Positions 7,635 through 16,072 of a DNA stretch of 64,000 nucleotides are shown here, one piece after another. The DNA comes from Hymenobacter cavernae. GTDB lineage: Bacteria; Bacteroidota; Bacteroidia; Cytophagales; Hymenobacteraceae. Each line of letters opens with the position of its first letter. Position 1 is the stretch's first letter. The stretch lies in NCBI RefSeq assembly GCF_014641455.1, contig NZ_BMHT01000002.1, forward strand, positions 580,605-644,604, given 5' to 3'. The notes beneath the pieces were generated by a model. That model made no database searches and was not told where the DNA came from. It was given only the letters and a program-made list of their open reading frames with translations. The position numbers were made by a program, and so were the translations under genes.

Positions 7635-10600
7635 ATGAAGCAACTCTACTCTTTTCACCCTAATCTGATCTTACGCACGCCGGCCCAGGCACTTAGCCTA
7701 GGTTTTACCGAAGACACCATCCTGGCGGCCCTCGACGATGAGCGGTTTGTGGAAGCGCTGTTTCTGGCTTCGCCGGGCCTGTACGAAGAGTGCCGCAAGT
7801 GGCAGAGCGGCGCACTAAAGGAGCCCAAGAAAGTGGCAAAGCTGCGCGGCACGCTCACGCGGTATTATACCCGCATGATGAGCCGCTGCACGCCCTTTGG
7901 CTTATTCGCCGGGTGCTCCGTGCTGCGGTGGGGTGCTGAAAGCCAAATCCGGCTGGAGCCTGCGGCCAACTACCGCCATACGCGCCTGGATATGCACTAC
8001 CTCTGCGCACTGGCGCAGCAGCTGGCCCGCCACGAGGCTATCCGGCCGCTGCTGCGCTACTGGCCCCAGACGAGCTTATATACCATCGGGAGTGAGGTGC
8101 GCTACGTCGAATACTATTATGCGGAGGGTCGGCGCGTGCATCAGATCAGCTCCGTAGAAGCGTCGCCGTACCTGACGAAGATGCTAGGTGTCGCCCGCCA
8201 GGGCCTGACGCAACGCGAGCTGGTAGCGTTGCTGCTGGAAGAAGAGTTTGATAATGAAGAAGCTACGGAGTATGTGCAGGCCCTGATTGAGGCGCAGGTG
8301 CTGGTGAGTGAGCTGGAGCCGACTGTGACCGGATCGGAGTTTCTGCACCACATGCAAGCGGTGCTGACCCGCCTGAATGCCGACGCGCCGGATGCCGAAA
8401 TTAGTGCCGTGCTGCACCTGCTGGGTCAGGTAGCGCAGCAGCTGCGAATCCTCGATCAGCAGCCGGTCAACGCGCCGGCGAGCTACCTGCGCATTGCCGC
8501 TGCCCTGCAAAACCTAGGGGTGCCCATCGAGCCGGACAAGCTGTTTCAGACGGATCTGGTTTGTGGCGCCAGCAACACGGCAGCCAGCCTCGATCAGCGG
8601 CTACAAGCCACGCTGCTGGAAGCCGTAGAAGCCCTGACGCACCTGGCGCCCCCCAGCCGCAACGCCCGCCTCGACTACTTCCGCCAACGCTTTCAGGAGC
8701 GCTACGAGGAGCGGGAGGTGCCGCTGCTGGAAGCCCTCGATACGGAAAGCGGCTTGGCTTATTCCGACTACGGCAAGAACAGCTACGCGCCCCTGGTCGA
8801 CGACCTGTACCTAACGGAAACGGCCGCCAGCCGCTCTTGGCACCAAAGTGAGGCACAGCGGTTTCTGTACCAAAAGCTGCGCGAGGCAGATCGGAAACGG
8901 CAGTACGCCATCAACATCACGCCGGAGGAGGTGCGCACCTTTGCGCCGGTAACTCAGCCGCTGCCGCCTTCCCTGGGCATCATGTTCCGGATTATCGACG
9001 ACCAGCAGATCGTGCTGGATAGCGTGGGCGGCTCCAGCGCCGTCAACCTGCTCGGCCGCTTCGCCCACGCCGACCCGCGCATTGAGCGCATCGTGCAGGA
9101 TATTACCGAGCAGGAGCAGCAACACAATCCGGCCGTCGTTTTCGCCGAAATCTGCCACTTGCCCGCCAGCCGGGTTGGCAATATCCTGCTGCGCCCGTCT
9201 TTCCGGCGCTTCGAAATACCGTATCTGGCGCAATCGATGCTGCCCGCTGACTGCCAGATAGCCATGCAGGATATGCTGCTCTCCGTGCGGCAGGGGCAGC
9301 TGGTGCTACGGTCGCGCAAAACCAACCAGCTCGTGGTGCCGCGCCTGAGCACGGCCCACAACTTTACCCACCAGGCGCTGCCGGTTTATCAGTTTCTGTG
9401 TGATTTGCAGACCCAGGGCTTGCAGGCGCACGTCGGGTTCAGCTGGGAAGCCGTGTCGCCGGATGCAAAGTTCTTCCCCCGGCTCACCTACCAAAAAGTG
9501 GTGTTGCAGCCTGCTTCCTGGCACCTGGCGGCACCCGACTTCGCGGACTTGCTGACCGCTCCGGCCACTCATTTCGAGGCACATTTTCAGGCGTTTCGGG
9601 CGCAGTGGCAGCTCCCGCGCCTTTTCACCCTCTCCGACGGCGACCATGAACTGCTGGTCGACGCCGAGAATCCGCTGCTCGTGCAGGTCTGGCTGGATAC
9701 CATCCGCCAACGGCCGGCCATTAGGCTGCGCGAGTACCTGATTGAGCTGGCCGAAAGTCCGGTGCGCGACAACCTAGGTCGTCCGCATGCGCAGCAGCTG
9801 CTGGCCCTGCTGGTGCGGAATGCGCCTTGCTACGCGGCTGCGCCAGCCGCGCCGGCTGCCGGTGCAGCCAGTGTGCAGCGCGAGTTTGCGCTCGGCTCCG
9901 AGTGGCTGTACTACAAGTGGTATTGTGGGCAGCAGATGGCTAACCGAATCCTGCGCGAAGTGCTGCATCCGCTCACGGAGGAGCTGTTGGATAAAGGCTT
10001 GGTTGACAAGTGGTTTTTTATCCGCTACGCCGACCCCGACAACCATTTGCGGGTGCGGTTTCACTTGCCGCAGGTGGGCCGTATTGGCGAAGTGGTGCAG
10101 ATCATCAACGACTACCTAGGTGCCTACCTCAGCAAAGGCTACATCTGGAAAAGCCAGACCGATACGTACCGCCGCGAGCTGGAGCGCTACGGCAAAAACA
10201 CCATTGAGCTGTCGGAAAGCCTGTTTCACTACCAGAGCACCGCGCTGCTGGCGCAGCTGGATTCCTTTGCCGAGCTGGACGACATGGCGTACTGGCGCTG
10301 GGGCATCAGTGCCATGGAAGAGCTGCTGGATGCCTTCGCCTACACGCTCCCGCAAAAGCTAGCCTTGCTGGAGCATCTGCGCGACTCGTTCGCGCGGGAG
10401 TTCAGCATGGATAAGCAGCTGAAAACCCAGCTGGATGCCAAGTACCGCGCCTTCCGTCTGCCCATTACGCAAGCACTCCAGACGGCCGCGCCGCCCCCCG
10501 AATGCCTCCGCGAAATTGCCACCGCTATTCGCCGGCAGCTAACCGCTAACCACGGCGAAATAGCTGAGAATCAGCTGCTGGGCAGCTACCTGCACATGCT

Positions 10601-10718
10601 GCTGAACCGGCTTATTCCGGCCCAGGCCAGGCTGCACGAGCTGGTGCTCTACGACTTCCTGTGTCGCTACTATCAGTCGCAGAAAGCCCGGCAGGGGGCG
10701 CAAGCGGCGGTGGCATAG
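7635..10718 (+). CDS. Class I lanthipeptide dehydratase LanB (full length)
   Basis: A 1027-residue protein with both halves of a class I dehydratase. The N-terminal glutamylation domain (about 1-730) contains TRMMSRCTPFGLFAG (residues 79-93), the conserved Arg-rich signature. The C-terminal elimination domain (SpaB_C type, from about residue 750) begins near EWLYYKWYCG and contains the conserved Arg region FIRYADPDNHLRVRFHL near 790-812. In characterised LanBs, glutamyl-tRNA activates Ser/Thr of a precursor, and glutamate is then eliminated to give dehydroalanine or dehydrobutyrine. The likely substrate is the 47-residue peptide encoded at 13218. The gene stands alone on its strand, followed by convergent regulators. 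Its codon use is GC-rich like its neighbours. The family call is firm; activity is inferred. Confidence 0.9.
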   Translation: MKQLYSFHPNLILRTPAQALSLGFTEDTILAALDDERFVEALFLASPGLYEECRKWQSGALKEPKKVAKLRGTLTRYYTRMMSRCTPFGLFAGCSVLRWGAESQIRLEPAANYRHTRLDMHYLCALAQQLARHEAIRPLLRYWPQTSLYTIGSEVRYVEYYYAEGRRVHQISSVEASPYLTKMLGVARQGLTQRELVALLLEEEFDNEEATEYVQALIEAQVLVSELEPTVTGSEFLHHMQAVLTRLNADAPDAEISAVLHLLGQVAQQLRILDQQPVNAPASYLRIAAALQNLGVPIEPDKLFQTDLVCGASNTAASLDQRLQATLLEAVEALTHLAPPSRNARLDYFRQRFQERYEEREVPLLEALDTESGLAYSDYGKNSYAPLVDDLYLTETAASRSWHQSEAQRFLYQKLREADRKRQYAINITPEEVRTFAPVTQPLPPSLGIMFRIIDDQQIVLDSVGGSSAVNLLGRFAHADPRIERIVQDITEQEQQHNPAVVFAEICHLPASRVGNILLRPSFRRFEIPYLAQSMLPADCQIAMQDMLLSVRQGQLVLRSRKTNQLVVPRLSTAHNFTHQALPVYQFLCDLQTQGLQAHVGFSWEAVSPDAKFFPRLTYQKVVLQPASWHLAAPDFADLLTAPATHFEAHFQAFRAQWQLPRLFTLSDGDHELLVDAENPLLVQVWLDTIRQRPAIRLREYLIELAESPVRDNLGRPHAQQLLALLVRNAPCYAAAPAAPAAGAASVQREFALGSEWLYYKWYCGQQMANRILREVLHPLTEELLDKGLVDKWFFIRYADPDNHLRVRFHLPQVGRIGEVVQIINDYLGAYLSKGYIWKSQTDTYRRELERYGKNTIELSESLFHYQSTALLAQLDSFAELDDMAYWRWGISAMEELLDAFAYTLPQKLALLEHLRDSFAREFSMDKQLKTQLDAKYRAFRLPITQALQTAAPPPECLREIATAIRRQLTANHGEIAENQLLGSYLHMLLNRLIPAQARLHELVLYDFLCRYYQSQKARQGAQAAVA

Positions 10719-10799
10719 TTGGTTGATGTCCACGTTGCAGTGCTGGTAAGCCAGCCCCGGTGGAGCGGCATCTTGGCAGAACCTGGCCAGCAAAAACGA

Positions 10800-10860
10800 C
10801 CTAGCCCCAGCGGGGCGACACTAACGTCCTGACGACGGGTGCCGCCCCGCTGGGGCTAGG
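10800..10860. repeat. Intergenic inverted repeat, family B, copy 1 (bidirectional terminator-like)
   Basis: Arms built on CCCCAGCGGGGCGACAC and GGGTGCCGCCCCGCTGGGG flank a short loop, between the convergent stops of lanB and the LytTR regulator. The stem is strong and GC-rich, and an A/T run follows on the right, so it could end transcription from both sides. A second copy with the same arms is at 38453-38506. Confidence 0.8.
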
Positions 10861-10930
10861 TTTATTATTAAGTTTATTCTATCGGGCAAGAGCTACCAAG
10901 ACTAGCTACCCGTTCAGCATGAGAACCGCT

Positions 10931-11665
10931 TCACTTCTTGCCGTTCATCACCTTCTTCTGGAGTGCTTCGAAGAAGGCATTCCGGTAGGTTTCGCCCAGC
11001 GGCACGTAGGCTTTTATGTCTTTGAACAGGATCTGGTTGCCATCGAGGGCCTTGATCTTGTTCAGTGACACGATGTAGGACTTGTGCACCCGCATAAAGC
11101 TCTTGGCGGGCAGCCGCTCTTCCAAGTCCTTGATATTCAAGAGCGAGACAATGCTTTCGTCCGGGGTATTGATGGACAGGTAGTTCTTCATCCCCTCGAC
11201 GTAGATGATGTCCTGGAAATCAATCTTAACCATTTTGCCCTTGTTTTCCGTCTTCACGAAAATGTAGTCGTCGCTCTCTTCGGCCGGGGCCTGCCAGCGC
11301 GCCGAAGGCGTCGCAAACGTGTTCAGCGCCTTCTGCGCCGCTTTCAGGAAGCGTTCGAAGGCAATGGGCTTCAGCAGATAATCGAGCACCTCCAGCTCAA
11401 AGCCTTCCACGGCAAACTCACTGTAGGCCGTGGTGAGCACCACCTTCGACTTGCCTTTGATCAGACGCATGAAGTCCAGGCCCGAGAGCTGCGGCATGTG
11501 AATATCCAGAAACACCAGATCGATGGGCTGGCTCTGCACAATGCCCAGCGCCTCCAGCGGATTGGTGGTGCTGGCGGCCAGCGTCAGAAAAGGCGTTTTC
11601 GCGATGAACATTTTCAGAATGTCAATGGCGCTTTGCTCATCGTCTACTATCAGGCACGAAATCAT
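10931..11665 (-). CDS. LytTR-family response regulator
   Basis: A 244-residue protein with an N-terminal receiver domain (phospho-acceptor D54 in VFLDIHMPQLSG, acidic pair at 8-9) and a C-terminal LytTR DNA-binding domain (from about 140: DDYIFVKTENKGKMVKIDF, then IIYVEGMKNYLSI). It starts 3 bp after the kinase gene, so the two form an operon and a cognate pair. The pair sits between lanB and the precursor gene but on the opposite strand. Control of the lanthipeptide genes is therefore likely but inferred; no LytTR direct repeat was recognised with confidence. Confidence 0.92.
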   Translation of the reverse strand: MISCLIVDDEQSAIDILKMFIAKTPFLTLAASTTNPLEALGIVQSQPIDLVFLDIHMPQLSGLDFMRLIKGKSKVVLTTAYSEFAVEGFELEVLDYLLKPIAFERFLKAAQKALNTFATPSARWQAPAEESDDYIFVKTENKGKMVKIDFQDIIYVEGMKNYLSINTPDESIVSLLNIKDLEERLPAKSFMRVHKSYIVSLNKIKALDGNQILFKDIKAYVPLGETYRNAFFEALQKKVMNGKK

Positions 11666-11668
11666 AGG

Positions 11669-12712
11669 TTACAGGTCAATGGCCAGTTTATACATGAAAT
11701 AGTCTTGCTCATCGTGTACGTCCAGCGAGTAGCGGTTCGGGTAAGCTAGGTCCAGCCGTTTCTGGGTGTTAATCAGGCCAATACCGGTGGTCTTTTCCTT
11801 GGGGCCCGTGCGCTTCTTGTTGCGGGTGAAAAACGAGAGTCGGTTCTCGGTCATCTTCAGCTGAATAACCAATGGATTGTCCGGATCAAACAGGTCCCCG
11901 TGCTTGAAGCAGTTCTCGACGAAGGTAATCAGAACGAGCGGCAGAATCATCATAAACTGTACGCTGCCAAGGACTTCGTACTGAATCTGGAGCTTGTTGT
12001 TGAAGCGCAGCTGGTTGATGTCAATATAGTTCTTCAGGTGCTTTATCTCGCTTTCCAGCATCACTTTGCCGTCGTGCTCCTCCTCTTTAAGCGCATAGCG
12101 CATGATATCCGACAAAAGCAGAATGCCTTTTGCTGTTTCTTCGGAATGCGGGTAGGCCTGCGCGTACAGAAAATTAAGCGTGTTAAAAAGGAAATGCGGA
12201 TTAATCTGGCTTTTCAAAAAAGTAAGCTCCGACTGCATCAGGCTTTGTTCGGCCAGCCTTAGTTTCTGTTCCTGAACGCGTTTCTGTCGTTCCAGCTGAA
12301 TTGTATTGGTGGCAAACCAATAGCCAAAGCTGAGGGAGATAAAATAAATACCGCGATAAATTACCTGCGCCCAGAACAGGCTATTAGCCGGTGCGCTTCT
12401 TAAAACTTCGTTGGTTAAAGCCGGTAAAATAGAAACATTGATTGCGTATTTAAGCGCAGCAAACAAAAGTGATAATATAACCAGACTTAATATATACTGA
12501 ATGTACTTGCTTCGGGCATAAAACCTAGGTAGTAGCAGGTTGGCATTGGTGTAGAAGAGTAAGCTATATAAGGTGAAGTTTAAAATAACTTCCCAATAGT
12601 TAATTGCTAACTGACCAGAAAAAATAAGAATAGAATGCTCATATAAAATGTACAACAACCAGACGGCAATATGCTTTGAAATTAATTCAACACGTCTTTT
12701 ACCAATAGTCAT
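11669..12712 (-). CDS. Membrane sensor histidine kinase (LytS/YehU-like, His_kinase family)
   Basis: A 347-residue protein starting MTIGKRRVELISKHIAVWL. About four membrane helices lie in the first 150 residues, then a short coiled coil (QLERQKRVQEQKLRLAEQ) and the His_kinase domain with INPHFLFNTLNFLY (phosphorylated His) and an N box FVENCFKHG. A longer frame to 12808 exists, but its first 32 residues look non-coding, so the ATG at 12712 is chosen. It is followed 3 bp later by its LytTR regulator. The membrane-coding part is clearly AT-richer than lanB, suggesting a different history. The signal sensed is unknown; a peptide or envelope cue is possible. Confidence 0.9.
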   Translation of the reverse strand: MTIGKRRVELISKHIAVWLLYILYEHSILIFSGQLAINYWEVILNFTLYSLLFYTNANLLLPRFYARSKYIQYILSLVILSLLFAALKYAINVSILPALTNEVLRSAPANSLFWAQVIYRGIYFISLSFGYWFATNTIQLERQKRVQEQKLRLAEQSLMQSELTFLKSQINPHFLFNTLNFLYAQAYPHSEETAKGILLLSDIMRYALKEEEHDGKVMLESEIKHLKNYIDINQLRFNNKLQIQYEVLGSVQFMMILPLVLITFVENCFKHGDLFDPDNPLVIQLKMTENRLSFFTRNKKRTGPKEKTTGIGLINTQKRLDLAYPNRYSLDVHDEQDYFMYKLAIDL

Positions 12713-13217
12713 AAAAGCCTGGCATTTGAAGGCGAAAACAGGCAAGCGAAAGGCAGGAGCAGTACTGAGGACAGCCGGCATTGGGCAACCGCTGCTGCTG
12801 CCAGCCAACCTAGGTCAGGAAAGGGTGCTGGCAATTTCTGACTTAGGCTTGCCCGCACAAGGTACATCCATCCACGGAAAGCTGAAATAGGTTGTATCAA
12901 GCAGCTAGAAAACCGATAAGATTATTATAGGCCTATTATTCATGGTTATAGTACTATGATTTGGTGTTCGAATTAGTAACTTGATTGCGTGGCATAGCCT
13001 AGGTTCCGGACTCTGGCAACCGCTTCTTACCGCCAGATACTCGCTTTGGAGCCTGCGCCCCGCTACCCTCTTGCTATTCCTGTCACCCCCGACAAGCCGG
13101 TTGGTACTGCCATTAGGCCTGTTGATGTAAAATACTAGCCGGCTTCGGCGGGCCTCTCTACCTTTATTTCACCAACCACAAACAACCACACATACTCTTT
13201 AACTTCCTCAGCCGCTT
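12713..13217 (+). other. Divergent intergenic region between kinase and precursor gene
   Basis: About 505 bp with two CCTAGG palindromes (near 12809 and 12999) and an AT-rich block at 12890-12970. It must hold the promoters of the regulator operon (minus) and of the lanthipeptide precursor (plus). Apart from a weak -7-like box (listed separately) no confident operator, terminator or extra precursor ORF was recognised. Confidence 0.5.
13159..13166 (+). promoter_or_regulatory. Possible -7 box of the precursor gene
   Basis: TACCTTTA matches seven of eight positions of the Bacteroidota -7 element TAnnTTTG and lies about 52 bp before the precursor start. No well-spaced -33 TTTG was found, so support is weak. 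Confidence 0.3.
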
Positions 13218-13361
13218 ATGAAAACGACTACTACATCCGCCAAATTGAAGCTTCAAAAGAAGACCGTCGTAAAATTTGGCCAAGGCTCATGTAGCAACGG
13301 TAAAATGAACACACTTTTGGATACTAGCCTGATGACGCTTACCTGGGGGCAATCTTTTTAG
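13218..13361 (+). CDS. Lanthipeptide-like precursor peptide (47 aa)
   Basis: A 47-codon frame from ATG 13218 to TAG 13361, placed 112 bp before lanC. The first 20 residues (MKTTTTSAKLKLQKKTVVKF) contain KLKLQKKTVVKF, matching the K-L-x-L-x-K-x-T-[IV] leader pattern of Bacteroidota class I lanthipeptide precursors. The remaining 27 residues hold eight Ser/Thr (S24, S26, T32, T36, S37, T40, T42, S46) but only one Cys (C25), with Trp and Phe near the end (TWGQSF). At most one lanthionine ring is possible. Leader and core are inferred; the cleavage site is uncertain, since FGQGS is not a clear double-Gly site. No second copy was seen nearby. Function as an antimicrobial or signal is unknown. Confidence 0.75.
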   Translation: MKTTTTSAKLKLQKKTVVKFGQGSCSNGKMNTLLDTSLMTLTWGQSF

Positions 13362-13473
13362 TTAAGCTTTCGAGTGTTATCACAGAGCATGCTGCGACTT
13401 AAAATAAGTCGGCATAATTCAATCTATGTTTTATTCTGTTAAATGCGCATTTCTATTTTATACTGCTTTTTAG

Positions 13474-14673
13474 ATGAAAGATTACCGGTTACTTCTTCCG
13501 TATGCTGAGCAGCAAAGCATAGTGAAATCCTGGCAGGATATTCATGAGGTAATCTCTTGTAAAACGACTATTGTTAGTTCTCTATTCAATCTTAATGAAT
13601 TAAGCTTATACTACTATATGGCCTATACGGCATTTGGGCGTGAGCAGGACTTTGCTCATGCCCAAATGTATTTTGAAAAAGTACTGCTTCACCTGAAGCA
13701 ATCTTCCTGGCCTACCCAGTCAATTGAATTTATAGAACAGCTCGCCGCTGCGGCGCAGCTTTATTCCTGGTTCACGGCCAGCAAAGTATCGCTGCCTCTG
13801 GCAGGCGAACTGTTGGCGGCGCTGGATACACAGCTACTGGCAAAGGCGTACGCGCTGCTTGCCGGGAGCCACGCCGACCAGAAAAGCATTTTTTTTCGGT
13901 TGCTGCGGTATTTTCAGCTGCGGTTGCCAAATGCTATGATAGCCGAGGAGCTACACGCGCTTTTTCACCAGGCGAGGAAAACCTCCGCTGCCACCGGGCA
14001 AGGCTCGTTGCTGCTGCCAGCGGCGCACGAGCTAGCCAGTGACTCGGGGCCAATCTACCTAGGGTTGGCCGATGGATTGGCCGGCGAGGCCTTGCAGCTA
14101 ATTCGGCTTTATCAGGCAGGTATTCAGGAAGAAGCTATAGAGGCTGCTATCAAAGCCAGGATAATGATTATTCTGGCTACGCGGAGGGAGGTGGATTTTT
14201 CCGAGGGCATTTACGGCATGTTCCCTGATGTAGTAGCCTCCGGTGCCGAAGAAATTCAGAGCAGCCAGGAGCTTACCTGGCGCAGCGGCGACATAGGGCA
14301 GGCTTTGCTTTTGTATGAAGCGCACGCGCTATTCAAGGACGAGGAGCTGGCTAACCTAGCAGAGCTGGTGGGCCTCAATACGTTGTTGCGGAAAGACGCA
14401 CGCGCAACGCGTGTTTCTACTTCCGCGTTTTGCACCGGCGCGGCCGGAACTGCTCATTTGTACGGACAGCTGTACTACGCCAGCGGTAACCCGGCCTACC
14501 ATGAGGGCTACCGCTACTGGCTGACACAAACTCAGCAGTATGTGCGGCAGGATATGGCGAGCAACTACTATCAAGCGCCGCGCGGATTGCGGCACAGCCT
14601 GGTAAGCGTTGGCTTAGTGCTGCTGACGGCCATTTCGGAGTGCGAGCTGAAGTGGGAGCAAAGCATTCTGTAA
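13474..14673 (+). CDS. LanC-like cyclase homologue with degenerate active site
   Basis: A 399-residue protein with the LanC layout: GLADGLAG (197-204), ELTWRSGDIG (266-275) and FCTGAAGTAHLYGQLY (319-334). Known LanCs have H in the first motif (GLxHG), WCYG in the second and CHG in the third, where Cys, Cys and His bind zinc. Here these read D200, R270-S271 and C320-T321, so two of three zinc ligands and the catalytic His and Tyr are gone. I checked the codons: TGG CGC AGC GGC and TTT TGC ACC GGC. The call is therefore a pseudo-cyclase, a scaffold, or an enzyme of altered chemistry. A 7-bp hairpin (13395-13411) lies between precursor and this gene and could reduce read-through. The N-terminal third is AT-richer than the C-terminal part. 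Confidence 0.82.
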   Translation: MKDYRLLLPYAEQQSIVKSWQDIHEVISCKTTIVSSLFNLNELSLYYYMAYTAFGREQDFAHAQMYFEKVLLHLKQSSWPTQSIEFIEQLAAAAQLYSWFTASKVSLPLAGELLAALDTQLLAKAYALLAGSHADQKSIFFRLLRYFQLRLPNAMIAEELHALFHQARKTSAATGQGSLLLPAAHELASDSGPIYLGLADGLAGEALQLIRLYQAGIQEEAIEAAIKARIMIILATRREVDFSEGIYGMFPDVVASGAEEIQSSQELTWRSGDIGQALLLYEAHALFKDEELANLAELVGLNTLLRKDARATRVSTSAFCTGAAGTAHLYGQLYYASGNPAYHEGYRYWLTQTQQYVRQDMASNYYQAPRGLRHSLVSVGLVLLTAISECELKWEQSIL

Positions 14674-14753
14674 CCTAGGTTTCCCGCGTCGCTCCGGCTG
14701 TGGTTTTAGCCTGCCTGCAAGAGGAAGCCAAACGGCCTACTTCGCAACTGGGG

Positions 14754-15872
14754 CTATTTAGCTTTAGAAGTAACCTCAGCGGTCTGCTCCACTACTTGCC
14801 GGGCTTTCTTCACCTCGCGGCGGTTTGTGATTTCCACGTAGCTGTTGCCCGTCACGGGCTGGCCGTTGTGGGTGCCCGTTACGCGGCACATGCCCTCCCA
14901 GTAGTAGAGGTTGAAGATGGCGTAGAAATGAATGCGTAACTCCTGATTCGGGATGAGTGGCTCCACGATGAGGTCGTAGCCCTGGCTGGGCACGCGCACG
15001 CGCCACTTGCTGGGGTAGCGGAGTCCGGAGGTGGGGCTGGTCCAGTAAGCTAGGTTTTCAACCTGAAAATCAGACGTGCCTAGGTGAGTATTGTCGGCTT
15101 TGGCGGAGAAGTGGGAGCCGCCGCCAAGCTTTTTGCCGGTGGGCTTGTGCACGAGGTTGTAGAGCATCAGCTCTTCGCGGGGCTCATCGAGCTGAATGGA
15201 AAACCAGTCCCAGCTCACGTCTTTGGTGCCGCTCATGTTGCAGTTCCACTGGCGGTCGTACCACATGTCGCCTTCAACCTGGTGGGGTTTGCCGTCAATC
15301 TCGATGGTACCGCTGGCGGTGAGGCGCGGGTAGGAGTAGTAACCTACCTTGTTCATGGCCACGTTCTGGTCGTAGCCGGTGCCGCCGTGTAGCAGCACGG
15401 GCTTCGAAGGCTTAGTAATCAGGTTGATGGCCGTGCCGGGGTGGCTGGTCATGCGGGCTTGTAGGTGGTAGCGGCCCTCCTGGCCAGTGAGCGTCCAGCG
15501 CTGTGTTTGCTTGCGCAGTTCCAGGTTCACGGGCATGCTGGCGGGCAGAAAGCTAGGTAGCTTGGCGTAGTTGTAGTCGTAGCGGAACTGCTGGGTTTGC
15601 GGGTCACTCACGGCCACGTTCACCATCATGTAGTCTTTGTTGCCGGTGGGGTTGAAGTGGAAGAACACGTACTCCACGCCGTAGCTTTTGCCCGTTCCCT
15701 TGTCTTTCAAATGGCCCGTCAGGTACCACCATTCCAGTGAATTACGTTCGTGTGGTGCTTCTTCCTGGGGCAAAACGGCTTTCTCCCCCGCAACGTCATA
15801 CTTAGTAGTCATACGGCTGGCGCAGCCGGCGGTAAAGAAAAGCAGGAAAACAGCGAGCAAAAGGTTCTTCAT
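14754..15872 (-). CDS. CrtC/AttH-like lipocalin lipoprotein
   Basis: A 372-residue protein with a lipoprotein signal (LLFFTAGC, C17 lipidated). SLEWWYLTGHL follows near residues 45-55; the WW-Y motif is typical of the CrtC/AttH (carotenoid 1,2-hydratase-like) double-lipocalin family. The second half carries EGDMWYDRQWNC and WDWFSIQLD, also usual for the family. Despite the name, most bacterial members are not shown to hydrate carotenoids, and a lipocalin-like role at the envelope is as likely. It is convergent with lanC and probably not part of that cluster. Confidence 0.8.
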   Translation of the reverse strand: MKNLLLAVFLLFFTAGCASRMTTKYDVAGEKAVLPQEEAPHERNSLEWWYLTGHLKDKGTGKSYGVEYVFFHFNPTGNKDYMMVNVAVSDPQTQQFRYDYNYAKLPSFLPASMPVNLELRKQTQRWTLTGQEGRYHLQARMTSHPGTAINLITKPSKPVLLHGGTGYDQNVAMNKVGYYSYPRLTASGTIEIDGKPHQVEGDMWYDRQWNCNMSGTKDVSWDWFSIQLDEPREELMLYNLVHKPTGKKLGGGSHFSAKADNTHLGTSDFQVENLAYWTSPTSGLRYPSKWRVRVPSQGYDLIVEPLIPNQELRIHFYAIFNLYYWEGMCRVTGTHNGQPVTGNSYVEITNRREVKKARQVVEQTAEVTSKAK

Positions 15873-16005
15873 ACTTTACAGAAGAGGTTGGGGCAAGAAA
15901 AGTTTGGGCAGCAGGCAGCAGAAAGCCGAAGTACCAGACGGGTATTTTGCTGCCGCCTGGCCCTAGGTGAACTGCAAAGCGTACCTGTTTTGTTCTAAGC
16001 AGCAC

Positions 16006-16013
16006 TACCTTTG
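16006..16013 (+). promoter_or_regulatory. Bacteroidota -7 box upstream of the Fur-family gene
   Basis: TACCTTTG is a perfect match to TAnnTTTG, 60 bp before the start of the Fur-like gene. A TTTTG at 15988-15992 is the only -33 candidate and is closer than usual, so the box is suggestive rather than proven. Confidence 0.45.
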
Positions 16014-16072
16014 ACTAAGCCCATGGCTTATTTGCCCGTAGCAGTACCACCCGCGCTTCAGTACCACTGGTT

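Noticed and set aside
13384..13440. 17-codon ORF between precursor and lanC (MLRLKISRHNSIYVLFC)
   Set aside because: Too short, no leader motif, and it lies over a small hairpin.
14754..15872. CrtC-like gene as part of a carotenoid cluster
   Set aside because: No phytoene or other carotenoid genes in the window and the family is mostly not carotenoid-specific.
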